In this document: piece by piece, positions 22,900-34,700 of the stretch
Position numbering within the stretch: the first letter of the stretch is position 1
Layout of the letters: every line of letters begins with the position of its first letter
From: Epiperipatus broadwayi
Lineage: Eukaryota > Onychophora > Udeonychophora > Euonychophora > Peripatidae
DNA: 64,000 nt
Assembly (NCBI GenBank): GCA_028023455.1
Contig: JAQFVV010012400.1
Span: 15,925,490 to 15,989,489 of the forward strand
Direction of reading: 5' to 3'
Program-made: the position numbers and the translations under genes
Notes under the pieces: generated by a model
What the model was told of the DNA's origin: nothing
Seen by the model: the letters and a program-made list of their open reading frames with translations, nothing else
Databases searched by the model: none

Positions 22900-24500
22900 A
22901 AAAACCGAATAAAATATTTTATTTACTGATTATTACCACTAGATGGCTGTAAAGAGAAAACTTATTCTCAACTTGTTTAAACATTTTCTTAATCCTGATC
23001 TAAGACTTCACATGCGAAAAGTTTTACTGCTAGCAAACTAAGATATCCTTAAAGGCACGCTGAAGGTGTGAAAATAATAGTAGAGAATACTTTTTTTTTT
23101 TTAAATAGACTTAAAGGATTTAAGTAATAAGCTGTATAAAGGTCAGGGTTGAGTCTCTGGGGGCAAAGGTCAGCCACTCAGTTCTACAATTGTTTCTTCC
23201 CCGTTTTTATTAATGATCCTTGACAGTGAATGGATTTCCAAGTAATTCCTGTTTCAAAATGCACCTTCCTGACAGTCTTTCATTTTTATCCCTTTTTAAA
23301 AAAAAAAAATGAAAAAGAGATCTTTAAACTCTTCTCTGGGTTAAAGTGGAAATAATTGTTTTTGTACAGGACAAATTAGATTGGCTGGTTGTCAGCCAAT
23401 TACTAAATCTCAAGTGTGCAAGACATTCATAAGTGGAAAGATTCAGTTGTGGAGGACAAGTTACTTCCAGCAGTTTTACAAACCTACTTGATACCGCTAA
23501 AGAGAGACTTGCCTGTATGATCACATCCTGAGAATGTGTGGGGGGTTGGGGAGGAATCATACTGACATGAAGATCGGAAAGTCAAAAGGTTTTCTAAGCA
23601 TCGAACAAAAAAAAAATCACTTTCTGAAATTTTTTAGCATGATGGAGGTACAACTAAACTGAATATCATTTCATAAAGATGACGAGAAAGAGCGAGCACA
23701 GATATGATTGGGGGAGGGGGTATTTTAAAAATCAATGAAAAGTTTCAATTAATCATTCTTTTTATTGCTTGCTTAATTAATCTGTCCTTTCCTATTTACA
23801 AATCTATGCAATGTATATATAATACGCTCACTTTACGAAATACTACACACATGTATATACAAAGCATGACAACTTATCTGTCGGAAATAAGATTTGCTGA
23901 CTCTAAAAGGCACACTGATCAAGCAATATGATATCATCAATGGAAACTTGTTACCGTTTTCCTTCAACTAAGGAAAAATTAGCTTTATAATAAAATATAA
24001 AATGTAGTGGGAACTGCTTTGCAAGAAATGTTTCGCGAACTTTTTACAATAACCCAATTAAGTTAAGTTCATTTAATGCAAACTCACTTTATAATAATCT
24101 AATATAGGAAGGACTGTTCTAAAAGCTTGAAAAAATATCTCCCCTTTTCTTTTTTAAAAAAAGTAAAAATAACAATCTAAATTTGAATTTTTAAAGTTTC
24201 TTTTGAATTATCCACTTTCACTTACCATAATTTAGAGGAGATTTACAGCGGAGAAATTTATCGCTACATTTTTTTTAGGATGGGAATGACCTTGGATCTA
24301 AAATTTCATTTTCTGGAATTGTGTTTACACCTTCAACTGCTTCATTTTGTTTTGCACTAAATCTAAAACAGATTACTTCTTTGGTTGAATTACAACTGGC
24401 CTTTTGATATTTAAATTTTTACACCTGTTCTGAATAGAATTTTGTTTTCATAACTGATGAGACAGGTTGAGTAAATTACATTGAAGATTTCCAATCTTTT
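22900..24500. other. Less AT-rich, apparently single-copy block; possible conserved noncoding sequence
   Basis: Between about 23130 and 23570 GC is visibly higher than in the flanks and no transposon signature is seen. Open stretches (minus 23324-23560; about 40 codons plus from 23369, after 'tttttgtacag') have no recognised domain. The plus-strand one follows an acceptor-like sequence but ends in a stop. It could be regulatory, a noncoding exon, or a lost gene piece. Confidence 0.3.
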
Positions 24501-26130
24501 GTTTTGAAAACTAAGAGTCCATTTAAAATGTTTATGAGGTCTTTGATCAAAACGGTTTCTTGCACTACATTCTGATAAGAAAATGTTTTTTTTTAATTAC
24601 ATTCCTGACAAAACTTTTTGTCTTCCTAAAAGCAAATACAAAACCCGAATGACTCAACAGTTAATTATCACACACACAATCTACAAAAAAAAAAAAAAAA
24701 TTATTGAAATTTTTTAGAACTTGGTTTAGTTCAAATTTTTTGTTGTATTTTTTGACTTCATTATGTAAGAGGAATGAAAGATTACAAGGTAGCATTAAGT
24801 CAAACACAGATAGAAAAGATGTATGTTAGGATAAACAAGTTAGAATCAGAAATGAAATAGATGGACAAAAGTATGAACAGCAGCACTGATATCATTTTAA
24901 AAATTAAAAGTAAGTCCTAGAAGAAGATCAAATATATAGTGAATGTATAAGGCAGTTTCTTGGACTGATGTAGAAAAGCTAGTGAATGAAGAATTAATTT
25001 GGTTTAAACTAAGAGGTCTTTATTTTGCAACAAATTGCTGTTTGAAAAATGATAATGACTAGAGCTTGATTATTCCCGAACAAATGCTCTAAAACAGTCA
25101 TTAAAATTGTCATGTACTGATCTTTCTAATCATGACAGAGCAAACCATCAAATCAGAGAATAATTCTGATTATTATAAATCTATTTATTGCACTAATAAA
25201 ATACCATAAAAATGAGACATTACTGTAAAATTGGCCTAGTTTTTCACAGTACATTAATGAAGAAGGCTAATATTTCAGTATTCTCTAGTGACCAAACATA
25301 GGTTAGAAAGTCTTAGGTTTTTTTTTTCGTAATAGTTTTGTAGAATGAATATAGATATTTTATCGCTAATATCTAAGTTACATATTCTTCTGTTATCAAA
25401 GTATTTGTTATGTATATGCACATTACACATTAAAAGCAATCCTAATATTTAAAAAAACATTTTTTATCTCAATCTAGATTTTTATATATTCTGCAAACGG
25501 CAATAGATTTTCTCTTATTTTAATATTCCATTTGCTTGAACTTTAAAATAAATCATTTCATTTCATCCGCACAAATTGTCTGCTGAAAATTTTTTATTAC
25601 TTACAATTTAATTTTAACTAGTGATAATGAATACAGTTCAAAATGTCGCATTGGGGCTATCAACAACAACAACAAAAAAAAATTGAATATTTTTCAGTAA
25701 TAACAATCAGATAAATATTGAAATGTTAATAATGCTCATCTTTTTCATTAAAATATTCCTTTATTAATTACATTAAAAAATATTTTCTTCTAAATGTGTA
25801 TATAGTAAACCCATTTGTTTATTTGAATTTCTTAGAAAACAAAAAGAGTAGAATGATATCAAATAAATGTTACTAGGTATATTAGTTTATAATAGGTGAT
25901 AATTATTATTTCCATTTCAATTTCATATTAAGTTGCCACTATTTAAATTTATATATATTATTAAAACAATTCCCCTCCCCACTCACCCACATTTTAAAGT
26001 TAATTAGGAATAGTATTTAGTCAATTTTTTTTTTAATATGAAACTTTTTAATAATTTTGAAACAAAATAACTGTTTAAACAAGCTTTTTTAATATAGTAT
26101 AATGTTCACAGCAATTACTAATAAATAATA
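24501..26130. other. AT-rich spacer
   Basis: No gene was recognised. A 16-A run lies near 24686 and a CT/CA-rich patch near 25971-25990. Confidence 0.4.
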
Positions 26131-26966
26131 CACACCTGGATCTCTTTTTATGCTTTTTAATGTGATTTTGAAGTTATGCATTCATGTTTCTTCTTAATAT
26201 CTTTTTATGCCCTTGTCTTTTATTGTCTTTTATGCGATAAAGAAGTTCATATTTCAGTTAAAATCAGAATTTCACTGTTTTATATACATACATTAAATTT
26301 TACATACTTTAAATGCCTGTTGGAAAAAGGTTTGGCAATAAATTTAGATACTGTAGAAGATTTAGAAAAAGATAATGAAACACAAGTGGTACCTGTTCAT
26401 TTCAAAACAAAAATGATTCGAAAAGTCTTCAACTTTCTAATCAATTGGAAAATCATTTTCTTGTTAATGACATGAATTATGAACAAACTCTTAAATTCCA
26501 ATGAGAGCTAAATAGTTGTATGTCTGGATATATTCATAAACAATTAGTAAAATCATTGTCTCAAAGTTTAATCACTGATTACATTGTAGCCAGAAAACCA
26601 TTAACACAGCATGAGACTGTTTCCTCTTGTGACGAACCTGCACATTGTCAAATAGCAATAATGATTAAAATATGTATGAAAAAATATAAAATAAATTACA
26701 CATAAAACATATTATTTTGAATAAAATTAAATAGTTAATAAAAAAAGTAAAAAAAACCTTGTCTTGTAACAGTTTTTTGCAAATATTTGGAATTTTTATT
26801 AGTCACACTTTATTTCCTTATTTTTTTTTCTGCGAATTTTAAAGTAATTCTACTTTGCTGCTTCGGTTTAATGTATCCCAAATTTTTCATAAGTCTATTT
26901 TTGTGCGATTTGTTTTATGCAGGTTTTCTGCCGAACGTATCTACCGCATAAAAAGAGACCCAGGTG
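26131..26966. mobile_element. Pogo/Tigger-like DNA element, copy 1
   Basis: It opens 'cacacctggatctcttttta' and closes 'taaaaagagacccaggtg', inverted terminal repeats, with TA on both sides as the likely target duplication. A second copy sits at 42800-43913. Shared interior sequence includes 'cataaacaattagtaaaatc', 'ccagaaaaccatt.acacarcatgag' and the segment around 26700-26860. Two open stretches (26176-26475 and 26520-26705) do not show transposase motifs I can name and differ between copies, so the element is treated as non-autonomous. TA target sites and 'ttttacgcg' terminal motifs in the other copy suggest the pogo/Tigger group. Confidence 0.7.
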
Positions 26967-27920
26967 TATTTAATATTTTTAATCAAATATCATACTTTAA
27001 ATAAGTACATGCAGTCCTCTGATTAATATGATCCCAACTTTACAAAATCTGAATTTACCTAAACAATTTCCAGATAAATAAAACTCAAAGACTGAAAAAT
27101 GTGATCTACAATTCAACATGGTGGTCAGTTTTTATTTGTCTCGTGCAGGATAAACATTTCTTGAATCATGGCCAATGATAAATATGCACTTGAAGAGGAA
27201 ATTTATCTTGGAAAAGATTTTTTTATAAATAAATTTAATTTGATTTTTATTTTTTAAATAAATAAAATTAGGTTGCAATAGTAAAGCATGCATTATTGAT
27301 AAATTACAGAGATTTTATATTCTGTCCAAAGATGTAGCAAGATGTTGAGGCAATAAGACCCATGATCAAACAATAATGCATAATCACTATTGGTGAAAGT
27401 TTGTCACCTTCAAAACACAATCCTGATTGACTATTTCAAATAAAAATGGAATACCAACTAGCACAACAAATAAGTCATTCCTTCAGACATTATAAGCATG
27501 TTCAAATTTTTAAACAGTAAATGTTGTATTAAAATGGGATAAAAATGATAACATGAACTTTTCAGTAAATTAAGAATTACTCTGGTGATGATTACTTAAA
27601 TAAGACCACAGTTTAACAGTGGATAAACATTTTCCAAGATAACCAAGAATTGATCAAAGATGATTCACAGTCTATGCAATCTTCAACATTATTCACTGAT
27701 CGAAAGATCAGTAAGATGGGAAAAAAATAAAATTATCAATAAATAAGTAAAATTGCTAATGAATTAAACTTTTTTTCTTGAGCCATACAAACAACTAAAT
27801 AAAAAACTTGGGTATGTTCATTTTTCCAAGGCTGCTGACATATGATCAAAATTTCTCAACAATGCGACAGCTAAAAAGATGGCCAGAACACGAACTTCAT
27901 TCTATACCAGGAATAGATAC
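26967..27920. other. AT-rich spacer
   Basis: A short local palindrome of 'aaataaat/atttattt' type lies near 27224-27268. No gene was recognised. Confidence 0.4.
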
Positions 27921-27950
27921 TTATGTATTAGTCCGGGAGTAAGATTTCAC

Positions 27951-28157
27951 ATATTTTGAAAAATAATGACCTATAACTTTATTTACTGGAAATGATACAA
28001 ATGTACACTAACATGCATTTACATTTTTTGTGAGAAATTATCTTCCACCACCTAAACTAATAAAGATTTTTATTTTGAAAAATGGCCATCTATAACTTTG
28101 TTTAGTGGAAATGAAACAAACGTGTATTAGGTTTTTTGTGAAAAATGATCTTCCATC
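27951..28157. repeat. Two diverged direct repeats inside the Merlin-like element
   Basis: 'attttgaaaaataatgacct' at 27952 and 'attttgaaaaatggccatct' at 28071 begin similar units. Both continue with 'ataacttt.tttactggaaatga.acaaa' and 'ttttttgtgagaaattatcttcca'-like sequence. Offset is about 119 bases; the second unit is shorter. Confidence 0.6.
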
Positions 28158-28244
28158 AAGAAAACTTTCAGCAATCTAAATTAATTACAAGTGATAAACA
28201 AACCAAATATATATATATTTAACCGCGCAATTCTGTCCATTCAC

Positions 28245-28440
28245 AAAATGTTTTTTAGCATCATTGTTGTGGATGGAACTTGCTTACCTCAAACCATGTT
28301 CCATTATGAATAGCTACTCTCTTTCGACAATCCTGAACGAAGCACTCCCATTGTTTGGCAGCAAAATTAGTAGCAAAATCAAAGTTTTAACTAAAAACTT
28401 TCTCTTCATCGGAATAATATTCACTTAGAAAATTAATTCA
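28245..28440 (-). pseudogene. ISXO2-like transposase fragment (N-terminal zinc-ribbon end)
   Basis: The minus strand reads 'CFVQDCRKRVAIHNGTWFE', then 'SKFHPQQ'. ISXO2/Merlin transposases carry at this place a zinc ribbon ending 'C..C..R..I+NGTWFE.S..P', before the catalytic core. The earlier cysteines and the whole DDE core are absent or unreadable, so this is only a remnant of about 60 codons. Confidence 0.5.
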
Positions 28441-28540
28441 TTTCCTTTTTAAAAGATTGTAAATGTGTTTAATTCAGTCTTTATATACATATTTGTTTGT
28501 GCCAGATATTTTCATCACTGCCAGACTAATACATAAATAC

Positions 28541-31520
28541 CCAGAAAGATAATTTCGACTTTGAAAAATACAGTTATTCCGTCTAGAAGAAATTTCTATA
28601 ATAAATATTTGAAGAGGTTGGCAGTTAACATTAATGAACAAAAATTTTTTGGAATAAAAAGAGAGCTTTGAAACAGTGTAATCAACTTTGTAAATTTACA
28701 CATTATATACATATATATTAATACAAATGTATCTAATAAGAAATAATTATTGATAAAATACAATCACAAACAACTTCTCATAGATGTGAATATTTCTCCA
28801 ATCATCATCTAAAAATAATTATTTAGATTTTAATACTAATAATTTTTTTTTTGAAAATCCAAGAAATGTCATGTGAAATCCTAACTTTAAACTATGAAAT
28901 TATTAATTTAAAAATTTAGATAAAATAATACCCCCTATCCCCACCCCATCTTTAATTTTCAGTGCTTTTTATTTACTGCTTCACTTTACACATTTGACAT
29001 TCAAAGAGTCTTCTTCAGAACTATAATTGACAAATGTTAGCTAGCTAAATCATGTATCCATACACACATACAAAAATGTGTATATATTAATTTTCCATAT
29101 ATGTATATCTTTTCATGTAAACACAAAAGTTATGACTGAATTTTTGTTTGTTATCTACATGCAGATATGCACACTACACACACATGCATCCCTACACACA
29201 CATTGGAATGCTTATATATTTTTAATATATATAAAATAATTCTTCTAATGCATAAACAATTATTATATAAATATAAATGTATATGAATATTAATTAATAT
29301 AAAATTTACAACTGCGAATGCAGATGATTCTCTGTCATATCTTCATTATAAATTCACAATACTGCAAATGCATAGTTATAAAACTTTGAGGAAAAAAAAT
29401 TCTGCAACTTCAGAAAGAATCATAAAATAGAAATGTTTTTCAGTGTGAAAACTAAAAATGAAGCAAATTTTTAACAATATATGTAAAAAACCAAAATATT
29501 TTATAAAAAAAAATCCTTTTATTTAATTTGATCACAAATACTAAAAACCAAAAAAATATTTTTTTTTTATTCAACCAGAATTTTAGTTATTATATGCAAC
29601 TTCAAATAAAGATGTAAGGAATCCATATATTAATTAATTTAATCATTAATTTTAAAAATGGTGATTGAATTAATTCCATGCTTTTATTTCAAGTTACATA
29701 AACAGCCAAAATTCCAAGTGAAGAAAAAAAATATTTTTTGGCTATTACTGATCAAATTAAATAAAAGCTTTTTATAATTTTTTTTTTACATATTTATTAC
29801 TTTTTATATTTTGTAAGACATTTTGTATTCAAATTTAAAAACTGACAATCAAAACAATGTCACCATAATTCCAATATTTGAAATGGAATTTGCTTATGTT
29901 AACATCTGTTTACAAGATTTTTGTGTTTGAGTGTTTTTAAAAAAACAAGTTTTAGTTCATCAATCAAGAGAAATTAAAGATTTCAGCCTTCATTTCTTTT
30001 TCTTTCTAATTCAATTAACTGTAAAAACTTTTCATTAAATGTGTCATAAAATTCAATGAAAGCACATTTTTTTAAAAACATACTGCTGTCTAATTATGCA
30101 TCACTGAAAACTTACTGAACAGATATCAATGTGGTTTGAAGTTCATCTGCCAACACTGCAAGCCTGGATAACTCTAAAGTATTGCATTGTCATATCCTAT
30201 TATCATCGATACCTAACGTGTACAAAATTTGAAGAAAACTCATTTGATGAAAGTATGTTAAAAATCAGTTACAAGATTTTAATCAAATAAACAACAAACA
30301 AAATTTCTAAGTTATGTAAGTGTAAAAAATTATCTATTTTCTGTCAACTTAAGAGCAACATTAGAAAGTTCTATTTTTTTGTACAGTATATTATTATCAT
30401 GTTTATTTGCAGATATTCTATTTTCATTTCCAGTATGTTAATATTTTCTAAACTTGGGGAAGGAGAGCGCAGTTTAACCAATTCAAGGTCCAACTCCTCC
30501 CATTCTTATTTGAAAAACTCTAATGATAAATTTGGTTATATTTGCAACGTTTTATTTTTACAATTAATCTTTATTCTATATATACTTGATAATTTTTACA
30601 TTATTTATTATAAACATAAGCTTACAAATCATTGTAAAAGTTAATATTTGAACTTTGCAAAATAGAAAATCTAAGTACTGAAGTGAATACATAATGATAA
30701 CAATGGTCATTTTCATATTGGTTCATAAGCTTTGTCTATTTGTAAAAATTATTGGGCAAAATATTTTTTATTTGAATTCCATTTTTAAAACAGAAACAAA
30801 TTTTAGTCCAGGCATTGTAAAAGAATAAAAATATATTTTAAAATTCAAAATTATAAATAAATTTTGACAATTACAATTTTTCTTTCTGAAATATTAAGAC
30901 AAAAAAACACACTCAGAATTGCCTTAGCCCAAATAATCTATGATCAGTCATGCTGTCAGTTTCTTTGTATTATGATATAATCAAGGTATTGTTCGCTTTT
31001 TTTTTTACTTTTAAAATTTGCATATTTGTATGAGTCTGTATGATACTGTCATTTTCAGATTTTTCAATAATTTTAATTTGTATTTCTATGCAAAAAAAAA
31101 AGGTAAACTGGTAAACTATCATTATACATAACCGCAAAATAGTGAAATGCCAAATTGATAACAATATCATCATAATGCCCCAAAATTAGTGACTTTATGG
31201 TGATTAAATTATAACAAATTAAATGTGAAATTAGAGATTAATACAAAAAAAAAAAATAAGACAGATGAAGTGTAGATTTACTATCATATGGGAAGCTAGA
31301 ACTTACCCAAGAAGTTATGTTCAAATCAATACAAGTTTTGCCATATAAAAATCAAAAAGAGAATCTAGTTTATGAAATGATGGTTACTTGATTGTATGAA
31401 AGGTCTTCATTGATTACATCAGCCAATAGTTTGACTCTTATCCAGAACAAAAATTCTCAATGCGAGCTGATATTCTACGAATCTTGTTTTCAGAAATGAT
31501 AAAGGCATTTGTTCAGCCAT
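28541..31520. other. AT-rich spacer, microsatellite-like in part
   Basis: 29040-29330 is rich in CA/TA steps ('acacacacatgcat', 'atatataaa'). Open stretches such as 30399-30644 are compositionally biased and show no domain. Nothing else was recognised. Confidence 0.4.
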
Positions 31521-31722
31521 AAAGATAATGAAAACTTATTTGGTGACTTAAAATTCCTGGTGCTGAAAATGATCATCCTCCAACAAAATTCTTAACATCG
31601 AGAAAATGTAAGTGTGTTTATAGAGATAATGAAAACTTATTTGGTGACTTAAAATTCCTGATGCTGAAAATGATTATCCTCCAACAAAATTCTTAACATC
31701 GAGAAAATGTGTGTTAGGAATA
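31521..31722. repeat. Tandem duplication, unit ~101 bp, two copies
   Basis: 'gataatgaaaacttatttgg' occurs at 31524 and again at 31625. The similarity covers the whole unit to 'catcgagaaaatg', with only a few substitutions (for example 'cctggtgctg' against 'cctgatgctg'). The low divergence marks a duplication younger than most repeats nearby. Confidence 0.9.
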
Positions 31723-34700
31723 AATACCATATTGCCAATCATACCTCAAAAACAAAGATCCAGGTTATAAATTGTCAAAAGATCACATAATTGCTTATTT
31801 ACAGCAATATTAAAGGCAGTTTAAAAAAAAATCAAAGCTCTTATTGTATTACAGAAGTGAAAATTTGTGAGTGTTGAAAAATATTGGCAAATCTTCATTA
31901 TTAGCTATTTGGAATAATAATACAAAGACTGAATTACGATAATTTTTTTACTTACTAGCTCTGTCAATTATTCAATTCTGGTCATAAGAAATATTATTGA
32001 AAAATGTTAGATTTGTAATTATATCTTTGCTATATCACATTACACTTTTTACACAACTATATAATCAAATGATTTTGTTGAATATTAAAAAAACTTTGCA
32101 CAAAATTTTTGAATAAACTTTGTTGTTCTGGATTGTATTCAATTTCTAGACCAAGTTTGGAGGCTTCCAATTTCAGAACTTCTCAAAATCGATGATGAAA
32201 GTGAAATCTATAAATTGCATTCCTTATTAATAAATATAAAGTTAACAAAAATTATTACTTAAGAACCAATAAAAAATAAAATTGGATAAAAAAATAGTTA
32301 AACTACTGAAGCTAAAAATACAAGATTATGAACATTTTTACAAAACTCAGATGTCATCAATTCTGCTAAAGAAAATAAATGTTCTGCTGAATGTGCTTTC
32401 AAAATAGAATGGGAAATAAAAATATGTCATGCTATCATTTTAGTTTTGTTTCAAAAACTAAAGGTATATATATAAAAAACCAGGAGACAATTGCTTTTAA
32501 AAAAAGAAATTATTAGTGACTAAAAACTACAAACTTCAATCACAACTTTCTTATTAAACAAAGATTTGTTTTGTTTTTGTAAAGTTTTTTTTTTTAATTT
32601 ATATAATTCTGTTTATTTTTATAATTTACATATACATTTAGTTCATACCTTTCGTCTAGTATGTGTCAATATATAAAAGTAGTAATTACAAAGATTTTAG
32701 TTTAGTAATTAATACCAAAATATTCTGGCACTTTATCAGGCAGTGATGAAAAAAATATCTTCAACAATTTTTACTTGGATAATAAGAATCAGTCCAAATA
32801 TCTTGGAATTTCTTGTACATAAAAATGGAAACTTTTACATTAAGGAGAGAACTAAATTAGCTGGATAAAGGATTGTTATTCTATCAAATTTATTGTACAA
32901 AAATTAATCATAGATATCTCTCTATTGACATAACAAAGATATTGAAAACATTTCATGTGAAGATATTCTAGGATAATCTGAAAATAAAATGACTAGATCA
33001 AAAGACCAATCATCGGTATGTTTTATCAGTTTTCTGAATCATGATAATACTGAAGTTACTATATTAGAGATATATTTTTATTAGATTAGAGTGTGAAGCA
33101 AATGACTAATTAAGACTGTAAAAAATATTTTAAAGAAACCTTTAGCATAATTTTCATGGAAAACCAGATTCTCTAACAAGGTTCACATCAACTGCTTTTT
33201 TTGGACTGAAGGTAGAATACAATGGAGAACTACAATTAGAAAAGATATTAAAAGTCTTTTAAAAGAAAAATTTCGCAAGAAAAAGTTCAGATGTTAAATA
33301 AACAGACCTAAAGTAGCAATATATGATATGAATGAACTTATTTTACAGAAATTGTTTATTTGTTTGTGTGTGTGTTGCTAAACTCACCTTTCTTTAACTT
33401 TTTTTCCTCATATCTTTTTTTTTTTCTGCTTCTGGAGTTTTTTTTTTTTTTGACAACTAATTTATTATAGACAATAGAATACACTGCCCCCCCCCCCCCG
33501 CAAAATACAAAGTTTAAATTTATTTTAATATTTGTCTCCTATGTTCACATTAATGCTAAAAAAATAATTTATAGTTCTATTTTTTATATAAATATATTTT
33601 TGAAAATGATTGTTCTTCACTCAAGTTTTAGTCGTTATCTCCTTTCCTTAATCTATTATTAGTTTTTAATTCAATTTCTACATTATCTTGTGATTTATAC
33701 CAGACTACTGTATTTCCAAATTGCTTCCTATTATTAAAGCTTTAGTTTTATACCTACAACAAAAATAATATATATACATTCATTGGATTAATTATTTAAC
33801 TAGTACTATTAATGTACAAAATTCACATACAGTACATTTAAAATCTTACAAATTAATCCTTAATTGACACTTGCAAGAAAATCAAATTACATAATAACAG
33901 CAAAATATTTTTTTCCCTTTTAAATTACATACTATTAAATTTAAAATTAAAAAAATCACAAGTCACTTTTAATAATTTGATTTATGTTTTTAGTAAATAA
34001 ATAAAATAAAGTATATAATGTAAAGAGCGCATTTAAATATAATTTTAAATATATAATTACAAGTACAAAAATTAGTTCATATTAAAATGTATAGATGTCG
34101 TAGCAAAATCTTTGACGTTTAATGGTATTACTTCAACAAAGGAATAACAATATACATTACATCACATCAATGTTGAGCAAAAGTGAGAAAATTAATATCT
34201 TCTGCATAAAATCTATTGTATTTGGTGGACAAATAATTTCCATCAATCTATTCTTTCTAAACAGAATTATCAGCTGAAAGAAAGGATTTTAATCAAGATT
34301 AATAGAAGCAACAAGCAATAATGATTCTTTATTATTTTATTCTCAGATTATAGTTTTTCTTAACCCCCCCCCCCCAATCTTTATTAGTAAAGTTTTTAAT
34401 ATTTATCTTAAATCAAAATTTTAGTATTCTATATTAAAGATAAATTAAAAATACAAATAAAAATAAATTTAATTCATGCAAATAATTTTTTTACAATAAG
34501 GATGTTGTCTCAAGATACCAAACAGAACAACAGTACAATTTTAAGAATAGTAGACATTCTTTGATTATTTCAATCAATAAAAATAAATAATCAAATTAAG
34601 ATAAATTTAACTATATAAATGATAGAAGAACTTTTAATCATAGAACCATCTATACAAGTGTCCAAAAAAAAAATGATGCTAAAAAAATGTTCAAAATGGG

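Larger units (their letters stand above)
27921..28540 (-). mobile_element. ISXO2/Merlin-like DNA element relic
   Basis: 'ttatgtattagtccgggagt' (27921-27940) and the reverse complement of 28512-28535 ('ttatgtattagtctggcagt') form inverted ends of about 20 bases with two mismatches. Inside, the minus strand at 28245-28440 encodes a transposase fragment. A convincing target duplication was not found. The family (ISXO2 domain, Merlin superfamily in animals) is inferred from a short protein match and fits small elements with short terminal repeats. Confidence 0.5.

Noticed and set aside
23324-23560. Minus-strand open stretch of 78 codons as a coding exon
   Set aside because: No recognised domain and no good splice sites at both ends; kept only as part of the unassigned block.
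26520-26705. Open stretch of 61 codons as an independent gene
   Set aside because: It lies inside the pogo/Tigger-like element and the second copy (43385 onward) has a different, broken frame.
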